A stretch of DNA of 64,000 bases from Gracilaria gracilis (Eukaryota; Rhodophyta; Florideophyceae; Gracilariales; Gracilariaceae). Both the position numbers and the translations under genes were made by a program. Of the stretch, positions 56,799-64,000 are shown piece by piece. The first letter of the stretch is position 1. Each line of letters opens with the position of its first letter. The DNA lies in the NCBI GenBank assembly GCA_030374805.1, contig JARGSG010000017.1, positions 186,001 through 250,000 on the forward strand, in the 5' to 3' direction. Below the pieces are notes generated by a model. It saw nothing but the letters and a program-made list of their open reading frames with translations, was not told where the DNA came from and did not search any database.

Positions 56799-59700
56799 AT
56801 GTATAAAAATGGAGAGCTGAAAAAGAATGGGGAGTACATGAGCACTCCTGATCCTCGGAGAAACTGTGGACAAAGTAAGGATGATGATATTATCGACCTT
56901 GATGTGGAAGCGAGCCATATAGCTCCTGGAGATCCTGATCAAAGCAATGGACTTGGAGGTTCTGACGATGTCCGCTGTGTGGAGCCTGATCCTCTAACTT
57001 GCGCATCCGGTAACAGCTCTGTCATCGATATTACAGATCAAGTTAAGAAGAACGGTCGCCCGGAGGGGGAGCAGGTACGTCTTCAGAACAAAGCACAATA
57101 CTATTGCAGTACATGTCTTCTAATCTCTAACTTAACTTATGTCGTAGAATTCAAATATGACTCCTGCACGGGACATTTCTAGATCTCAGGGTTGGGAGGG
57201 TGGAGCGGGAGGGGAGGACGGAGATGTGAAGCTGCGAATGACGCCGTCCGAAGTCGATGTTGATACCATCAGTTCGATCTCAAGTGAGGAGTATCCAGCG
57301 AAGGAGTGGGTTCGTCGGGGCTTTATAGCTTATATGGATCAAAGAGATCCTAGCACGCAACATCAGGTGTTGCAACATCTACAATACATAGCTGAGTACT
57401 TCGGGTCTAAACTTTTTATTCGGGACTTCAAGTATGGAACTGATGGGGAGGGAAAGAAGGTGCTACTGCGGGGGTACATGAAGTGTTCACTTCAGTATCA
57501 GGAAGAGTACAAGTGCCGATAAAGCTTCAAAATCCGGAGGGTTCGAGTGTCCACATCCGGAGCACAGAAGTTCGCATTCTCTCCAGAGTTTTACAGAGCG
57601 CACCACAATCACAGTTCCACTCCACCGGCGCTGTTACGCAAACTATGTCCTACAGCGGAGGTTGAAGCCCCCCATCTACGAAACAACCTCGATCTGCAAT
57701 ATGACGTTGTAATCAAATTGATGGAGGATAAATACGGTGTGACTGTAGACACGGAACTATTTCGGAAGCGACTGCATTACCTTCACAATTCGCGTTATCC
57801 GAAGGACAAAGAGTGTCTACGATTATATCAGAACCTCATCCATATGCAGTCAGAGAACCCAAACCACAAAGTTTTCTGTCGAACGGACGATCGAAACGGC
57901 CTCCAATTTTTTGCGTGGTGTTTGCAGGATTGGTGTACTGACTACGAGCATTACGGAATCGTACCCGGTGTTTCAGTGGACTGCAAAGCAATTTCAAATT
58001 GCTTCAATCTGCATCTCTTCAGCATCAATGGGAGGGACAACGCTGGACATATGACTACATATTTCATGGGGGTTACATAGGAAATGAGACAGAGGAGAGT
58101 TTACTTGGGTCCTCCAGCACTTCAAAGCGTGCGTGCACATATCCCCTTCTTGCTTCGCAGTAGATCCGTGCGCCGCCTTAATTGCGGCAGTAAGGTCCGT
58201 GTTTCCCTTTTCATCCGCATTTCTGGATGACTGGCACTTGAACCAGAACCAGATGGGAAACACGCAACGATGGTGCACTTTGATCGGTAGAGGCAAAGAA
58301 GGACAGGATATAAGGGAGCAGTTACATGAGCTCCGGGGGAGCCTTACGGTGGAGAAGTTCGAGGAACGGAGGAACACACCGGAGCGAGAATACTTTTCTC
58401 CATCAAACCCACTTCCGAAATGGTATAAATTCCTGTACCGTGAGAATCCTTCCCTTCTCATCCGGTGCTACAAGGATCTTCAAGTCCCGTGCCGCTTTCT
58501 ATTCCAGGGTAGCGGTTACAGCGAGTCCTCGCACTAGCGATATCGCCGAAAATTTTTGAGTAAGGACGTCCCGTTTTCTGAAGTACCTCTTGTTATTGCC
58601 CAGTTCACGAAGGGTTTGAAGGAAAAACGAAGACACCAAGCATCACAGGGAGATACGGCTCTGCGGAATAGACTGGTTTAATCTGGACTCCCGCTATCCA
58701 TGAATAGCGCCACCACGGTGTGGACTACCTTCACATCCTACAGCATCAAGCAATTCCTTCAACGAAGCGTCCGATTTTCCGCCTTCTATAGGGTTACGGA
58801 CGCCGTCCTGCTACCCACCCATGACGCTCCATTCAATTACGACATTGACATGGAGGATCTGGAGGTGTCGTCCGGGGACCCACTAGTTGTTTTCACCCTC
58901 TCCGTGTTCACCACAACAAATCCAACTGACGGGGATACTCAGGCCCAACATACCGACAGTAACAAGTACAACGTGTACCTGCACAAACAAGTAGGTTTCC
59001 ACGAAAAAGTAGCTGGCCGATGTAGCTGTCGTGACACAACCGCATGCGGCTTCCCTTGCTCCCATATGGTGGGACTCTACGTCGTCTTTGACGATGTCCG
59101 AGATCGCTGGCCCAATATAGGAGATGCACTTCCCGCACGTTTTCGAATTGAAGACATCTGGCACCCTTATTGGTGCCACAACCCCGAGAAATAGACGATG
59201 AGAGATATCCTGGACCTGCGGGAAAAGCAAGGAGGACCAGCTGCAGAGCTACGGGAGCGGGCCCACAGAGGGGACACTGGAAGTGGAGGATCTCAATTGC
59301 CTATTACGGCGCAAGACACAAACGCAGCTTCAGAACAGACAATGCGTGATCGATTCACGGAGCTCGAGCGACAACAACGAACACAGATGTCAACCGACGT
59401 ATCGTACTCCAACGGCAAAGCATTATATGACCAAATGAATCGCTTAGCGGAGAGCTATGGAAACATAGGGCTTCAAAGCGTAACGAACTATCCTCAGGAA
59501 GGCGTGCGCCACCTACACAACGGGCGCTATTCATCGAGACCTGAAACCACGCTACATGCCCTATGCCATGTACCAGACCTTCTTGTAGCACCGAGCGAAG
59601 TAGAAACCGTCGAAGGTGTCAACCCAAACTCCGGATTGGGAGCCCAAGCGCGAAAGCGAAAGAAGTCATTTCTCGAACGAGAACGTAAGAGACAACGTGT

Positions 59701-59827
59701 GGATAAGAAATCACAACAAGGCGTGGTCACTGTTCCTGATACTAGCATTCGCACTCCAAATGACGCTTTTTTGAGAGCACTATCTGCGGTAGCTCATCCA
59801 GATAAAAAGTACAGATCCATGAAGTAA
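56799..59827 (+). pseudogene. MULE transposase core, SWIM finger and tail, broken
   Basis: A 73-bp GT–AG intron (57075–57147) joins 56799–57074 to 57148–57522 in phase 0. An in-frame TAA (57520–57522) then leads to EEYKCR/SFKIRRVRV and the core: FRKRLHYLHNSRYPKD, VPGVSVDCKAISNCFNLHLF (first Asp), NETEESLL after a frame slip at about 58078, and CFAVDPCAALIAAVRSVFP with DDWHLNQNQ after another. Slips near 58535–58700 precede the SWIM finger GRCSCRDTTACGFPCSHM (C-x-C … C-x-H). An in-frame TAG at 59192–59194 is followed by a basic tail (ARKRKKSFLERERKRQRVDK) to TAA 59825–59827. Confidence 0.75.
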
Positions 59828-60808
59828 AGAAATGCAAAGTTAGTAGACCGGAAGTTAAGAAATAGCTGCATTGCTTTCCAGTCTCGTATCAAGTTGTCTC
59901 AAGTAAACGTACTCTCTTTGTCACGCAGGGGAGCCATAAACAGCTATTCAGGCGCACGGCGGCGGTGGCACATGCAGTGACGCCAAAGTAAAGCGGTTAC
60001 GGCGGTAGGGTAATGTGAGTGGCGGCGGTTGCTGGTCGTTGAACGCGATGAAGAACCACAGCCGTGAAGGAGGGATGAGGCGCGTCGCGGCGGTGGCAGG
60101 GGGACTGGTCCTCGAGTCCGAAGAACACCTCTAACCTCCAGTGCAGGGTGACACTACAGGTTGCGGTAGCAACGGGGTCAGCCAGCGTATGGTGATATCA
60201 TTGGCAGCAGTAGCAAAATCAACCTCCAGCGGCGGTAGAAACAGCAGCCTGCAGAGGGTGATTCAGGCGGCCGTGGTAGGAACAGCCGTCGCCAGTGGTG
60301 TGGTAATTTGGCGGCGTCGGTAGTAACAGCAGTCGCCCGCGGCGCGTTAAATCGGTGGCGATGGTAGTCACAAAAATTACCAGTGCCACATGAAGTCTGC
60401 CGCGGCACTACCTAGCGGACTGGCGTGGAATGCTGCGAAAAGACGGCAGCCGCGTAAAGGTGATTATGCGGTTAGGGGCGAGGTGGTAGGAAGGTTGTTG
60501 AGGCAATGGCAAGGATGGGCGTGAACGCTGCAGCAGGGATGCGCGTAAAGGCGGTGGGAGGGTTGGTGAGCGTGGCGGCGGGTGGTATGGGCGTGAAGAT
60601 GGTGGGAGGGATAGTGCGCGTGGCGGCGGCGGAAGGGATGATGGGCTTGGTGGCAGTGGCGGTCAGCAGCTGCCCGTGCGTGGTACATATGTTGGTGAGA
60701 AAAGCGCAGAGTTGCGCGCGCTTTTTCGAATTGTACTGCAATGCCGGAATGCGGATTCTGTCACGCTCTCGAGATGGTTTGGAGCCAATGAGAACTTGTA
60801 CTCTGGAG
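59828..60808. other. 3' region of the MULE, GC-rich trinucleotide-like block
   Basis: From about 59940 to 60690 the sequence is rich in gcggcggtgg/ggtagcagc-type repeats with G-over-C bias, like the larger block at 18.5–20.1 kb. No gene recognised. Confidence 0.45.
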
Positions 60809-60959
60809 GTTCTAGGCACTTGGCGGGAGCTGAGGACATGTGGAGGTTCTGGGAACGTTACTTCTGTAACGGAGGATCCAACTGTATTCGTTTCATAGAA
60901 GTGGAGGATCTATGGGAGGAATCTGACATTTCTCACAGTGCGTAGATTCTCCGGGGGTC
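60809..60959. repeat. MULE right terminal inverted repeat
   Basis: Inverse of 54616–54765; ends in cacagtgcgtagattctccg then ggggtc, followed by the second TTTAGCTAG. Confidence 0.92.
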
Positions 60960-61663
60960 TTTAGCTAGGACCTGTTGCTTTCCGAGGAAGAAGGGGTTAA
61001 CTACCAAAGATTTTCACGCTCAAGTCCAGAAAGGCAAAAAACGTAAAATATAATGCCTTTTTGGGCTTCTTGATTTAAGGGTTTTTGTCGAGTTAAGGGT
61101 TGGACAGCTACGGAACGCTGAGATCGCTACTGTGCGTATATCTGAGAGTTGGTTTAGGCAGCCAATACGCCTTCTACAATTGTCGCCAATATTTTGGAAT
61201 ATACGTCAACCGTTGGGAATGCCCTAAATACGTTTAAAACTGGTTTAAAACGTTCGATTTTATTCATAACGTTTTGTGAACATTTCTATACTTATATGAG
61301 GTCAACGCGTTGGTTTGACAGACACTAGGGCTATATTCGGTGGACGATATTTGGATGTAGGGTCTGGGTGATATCCTATATCATGGAGAGGAGCGTCGGT
61401 GTTCTTGGAATGCTAGGTTAGTATGCTAGATCGCTAGTTGTGAAAATAAAAGTCCGAAAAAACTAGCATTTTTGCAGTTCGCGCTAGTTGGTAAGGCAGA
61501 AATATTTTTTTTTGGAAATTACGTTTCCGTTCAGTGCAGTTCAAACTTCATCTACTGGAGTTGAAGGCTAGTTTGCAGTTCCCCTACCTTCGTTCGTAAC
61601 TTTACGTTCACCACACTCGTCAAAAACACTCTAAAAATTTACGAACCCACCACCAGCGCTCCC

Positions 61664-62617
61664 TTATTCTGACCCTGCATTCGGATCCTGAGTCTCAGTT
61701 TCCCTAAATGTGAAGAACTCCAACGGAACACACTCTCTATTCTCGTACAACCTCCTAGCCCCAAACCTGCTTCCAACCCCTCCCAGTTTCTTCTCCTCCT
61801 GCTCCTCCAGTATGCGCTCCGCCGTTCGAACAGCCGCCGCCGCACTACCAAACCCAACTAGTTGCGCTGCACCCGGCAGCTGCCGCGGGACAAACACCTC
61901 CCCATCCTCGTCCACCATCACCCCAACCTTTCGCCTCTTCCTCAGCCTACTTCCCCCAACCTCCCCTCCATTTCCTTCTCCGCTCCTTCCCCTCACGCAC
62001 CCACCCCCACCACGGCCAAGCGTCACCGGTGACTCTTTCTCTCTTCCCGCCTCCCTCCCAACGCCTTCTTCCCTCACCAGTTCTTTCACCTCCAACAACA
62101 ATTGGCACGCCTTCTCCACCTGTCCCACTTGCGCCTCCAACACCTCCACACGTCCCCTGAGCCCCATATTCTCCCTTCTCAGCGTCGCCAGCTCCCTCCC
62201 GACGCACTATACCATCCCACTCGCATGCCTTCCACTCCCCATTCCAGCCAACTTCATCCTTTTCCGAATCGTCGAAATTAAATCCATTGGCACCCCAATC
62301 TCCGACACACTCAGCACCACCCCTCCCATCTCACGAACCATCTCAGAACGCCAGTCGTCCAAATGGTCCTTCAGTCCCCTCCAAGCCTTCTCAACCGCTC
62401 CTCCATCTCCGCCGCAAACCTCCTCTCCAGTCCCCTCATCCCCTCCACCCCCTGAACCCCCATCACCCCCACCTCCCTCTCCATCCCCACTTCCCTCCTT
62501 CTCCCCCATGCAAACCTTGTACCCACCCTCCTCTTTCCTTCCCGGTGGCGTCTTTGGTACCTCCGTCCGGTGAAGCAGAGCCACTAGCTCCTCGTCCTCG
62601 ACGTACCCATTCGACAT
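61664..62617 (-). pseudogene. Conserved coiled-coil cargo protein (copy 2), one in-frame TAG
   Basis: One frame of 318 codons including stops, from ATG 62617–62615 (MSNGYVEDEELVALLHRTEV) to 61664, broken only by TAG at 62209–62207 where copy 1 has an Asp codon (MLDCVGRE). Order: N-terminal segment, Gly/Asp-rich linker, ISTIRKRMKL, coiled coil (LRRENMGLRGRVEVLEAQVG), basic RLRKRRK, VMVDEDGEVFVPRQ, and a C-terminus TETQDPNAGSE. Conserved between the copies despite divergence, so it was under selection in the element. Function unknown; role as DNA-binding or capsid-like accessory is inference. Confidence 0.68.
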
Positions 62618-63183
62618 CGCAGGAATAAACGGCGGTTCACGATAACGAAGATAGATAAAAAAAGGCGAGATGAACCCAACAGTTGCAGCACTCCCCCCCA
62701 CTCCGCACACCCGTGGCACTGTCGGCCACACACCCACTTGCGCGGCAAAGCCCTTTGTACCCCATTCATATCCACTCCTATTTCCCGCCATTCCACACAA
62801 TTTCCATTTTTTCCCTAGAAATCTCCACATTTCCCCCACCTCGGTCCATACCATATCCCAATGAGACCCATGATTCACCACCTTTCAAGTATCAACGGTA
62901 CCATAAACTTTTACTCTCTATGCTTTATTTCACTGCATACCTTCTCATAAACACACTCTTCGACCCTACCTCCTCTGCAGCCCTGCTGCCCATTTCTTTC
63001 CATAACCGAATAATACAAATCCCTTTATCCCCTGGAACACTTTTTTTCATGACCAAAACAACAGTCCAGTCGTGTACTTAAAGCTTTCTCCACTCCTAAG
63101 AATGTAGACCACTTTCCTTTTACAGCTACCAGCACCCGACACCTTCCGAAAGCCCATACCTTCAAACAAACAAAATCATCGCA

Positions 63184-64000
63184 ATGAGCTTCCATTCATC
63201 TTCCCACCGTTCTACAATCATCCCAGCTGTTGTCGTAGGGAGAGGCCGTATTGGCACCATGCTTTACAACAATGGTACCCCTTAGGACACCTTTCTCTCC
63301 ATCGAAGACTTCATTTCCGCAGAGTGCCTTTCCCAAGGTCCAATCTCCTTCTGTGGCAGGAACAACCTTCTCGAAACAGTAATTCTATCTGGTCCAGCAC
63401 AACGAGCAGAAGACTTGGTCCTCATCCAGAATGGTCACATTCTTCCCATCCTTTCCCAACACGGAATTGAGCACTGCACACGAGCCGCTCTTTGCATCGC
63501 CGTTCCCACTGTCGGGGCCTTCCAACAGGATGGTTTCACGCCTCTCTCTACCAATGGTCTAACCACAACCACCGGAAAGTATGCTCTGGCAATAGCTGAA
63601 CGCCTCTGGACCGCAGGTCTCATTTGCAGTATCGTCGACGAAAACACCTTTTCCAAGTCTTACTACCAAAAGCTCGTTTGGATATCTTCCTTCAATCTCG
63701 TCAGTTCTTCATTTGGATTCGTTACCATGCATGAAGTGGCTACCAAGTACAAAACTATTGTCTCAACTATAATGAAGAAGCTTCTCAGCATAGTCACCTT
63801 CAACACAGGTCTCTCCTTCAATATCCATTCTACAGTGGAATCACTTCTAGAATACGACAGCACCCTTACTTCCTTCCCAGCTTTTTTCTCGAAGTATGAA
63901 TATAGAAATGCCTACTTCTATCTCACCTCTGCAGATGAAAAACTAGCCGGAAGGCAGGACCCTGCCCCTTTCCACACCAACTATATCAACGTTCTTAGAC
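63184..64000 (+). pseudogene. Ketopantoate-reductase-like oxidoreductase (cargo copy 2), partial
   Basis: ATG 63184. VVVGRGRIGTML gives an intact GxGxxG dinucleotide motif. TAG at 63283–63285 replaces the Gln codon of copy 1 (TPQDTF). Then SFCGRNNLLETVI, EDLVLIQNGHILPIL, YYQKLVWISSFNLV and VTMHEVATKYKTIVSTIMKK follow without the frame slips of copy 1, up to the window end. It shows what the ancestral cargo gene looked like. Confidence 0.66.

Larger units (their letters stand above)
54616..60959 (+). mobile_element. MULE (Mutator-like element) with Ulp1-like protease gene
   Basis: Starts GACCCCCGGAGAATCTACGC at 54616 and ends with the inverse at 60959, flanked by a perfect 9-bp target duplication TTTAGCTAG (54607–54615 and 60960–60968). 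A 9-bp duplication with long inverted repeats is the Mutator signature. Length 6344 bp. It encodes a Ulp1-type protease and a FAR1/MULE transposase with SWIM finger. Confidence 0.92.
50565..61224. mobile_element. PIF/Harbinger element with TAA duplication, split by a MULE
   Basis: Starts GGGCATTCCCAACGG at 50565 and ends with the exact inverse at 61224, flanked by TAA on both sides (50562–50564, 61225–61227). The 3-bp T-A-A duplication and terminal GGGC are typical of PIF/Harbinger. Subtracting the nested MULE leaves about 4.3 kb, a normal size, carrying the expected pair of genes: a Myb/NAM-like ORF (+) and a DDE transposase (−). Confidence 0.85.
47019..61305 (+). mobile_element. hAT element, split by a PIF/Harbinger insertion
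   Basis: Left terminus ttgaccttatatgtataga at 47019 and its inverse (tctatacttatatgaggtcaa) ending 61305. Both arms carry subterminal aaacgtt/aacgttc repeats: 47040–47125 on the left; 50531–50553 and 61228–61277 on the right, on either side of the Harbinger insertion. Removing the insert leaves about 3.6 kb containing the hAT transposase. I could not confirm an 8-bp target duplication, so the exact termini are approximate. Confidence 0.62.
61396..64000. mobile_element. Second copy of the giant Plavaka-like element (left part, runs off window)
   Basis: Starts TCGGTGTTCTTGGAATGC at 61396, again preceded by CG. Continues with the same subterminal sequence, the coiled-coil gene (−) and the oxidoreductase (+) in the same order and spacing as at 22022–24580. 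Nucleotide divergence is substantial, so the copies are not a recent duplication. The hairpin centre, methyltransferase and transposase would lie beyond 64000. Confidence 0.83.

Overview
This is eukaryotic nuclear DNA. The evidence is a plant/fungal/algal-type urea transporter, short GT–AG introns in phase 0, and a dense stack of eukaryotic DNA transposons (pogo, PIF/Harbinger, hAT, MULE, Plavaka/CACTA-like, a tyrosine-recombinase element) plus a Ty3/gypsy scrap. Uninterrupted genes packed beside transposon nests suggest an intron-poor alga; a florideophyte red alga such as Chondrus is my best guess, but nothing here proves it.

Layout. 1–4.3 kb is the only host-like region: a possible 3' exon, a small RGG-tailed protein and an intact DUR3-type urea/Na+ symporter. 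4.4–22 kb is a graveyard of smaller elements: an open pogo-like transposase (−), a HARBI1-like transposase with one 55-bp intron, a delimited 3.06-kb pogo-like element (9119–12179, TA duplication, palindromic subterminal repeats) with a broken transposase, a broken tyrosine recombinase (14.7–15.95 kb), a region bounded by CAGTGAA-type repeat arrays with a very GC-rich core (16.45–20.3 kb), a Myb/SANT-like ORF and a gypsy integrase fragment.

22,022–41,344 is the most striking object: a roughly 19.3-kb transposon with imperfect inverted ends. Its transposase (−, 37.6–40.8 kb) is of the Plavaka/CACTA-like (KDZ-related) type, and it carries many passengers: a conserved coiled-coil protein, a Rossmann-fold ketopantoate-reductase-like oxidoreductase, a very large basic/acidic protein whose distal part looks like a double-stranded beta-helix oxygenase, a beta-class DNA amino-methyltransferase, a SET-domain protein and an ERT-repeat coiled-coil protein. 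The passengers lie in two divergent blocks around a 1.8-kb centre built of oppositely oriented hairpin clusters. A second copy starts at 61,396 with the same end, coiled-coil gene and oxidoreductase in the same order and runs off the window, so the cargo travels with the element.

41.4–47 kb holds a broken zinc-finger gene and a two-exon MULE-like transposase. 47–61.3 kb is a three-level nest: a hAT element (47,019–61,305) interrupted by a PIF/Harbinger element (50,565–61,224, TAA duplication), itself interrupted by a MULE (54,616–60,959, perfect 9-bp duplication, 150-bp inverted repeats) encoding a Ulp1-like protease and a FAR1/MULE transposase. Most transposon genes carry frameshifts or in-frame stops and are decayed copies; they show the architecture but are probably not functional here.
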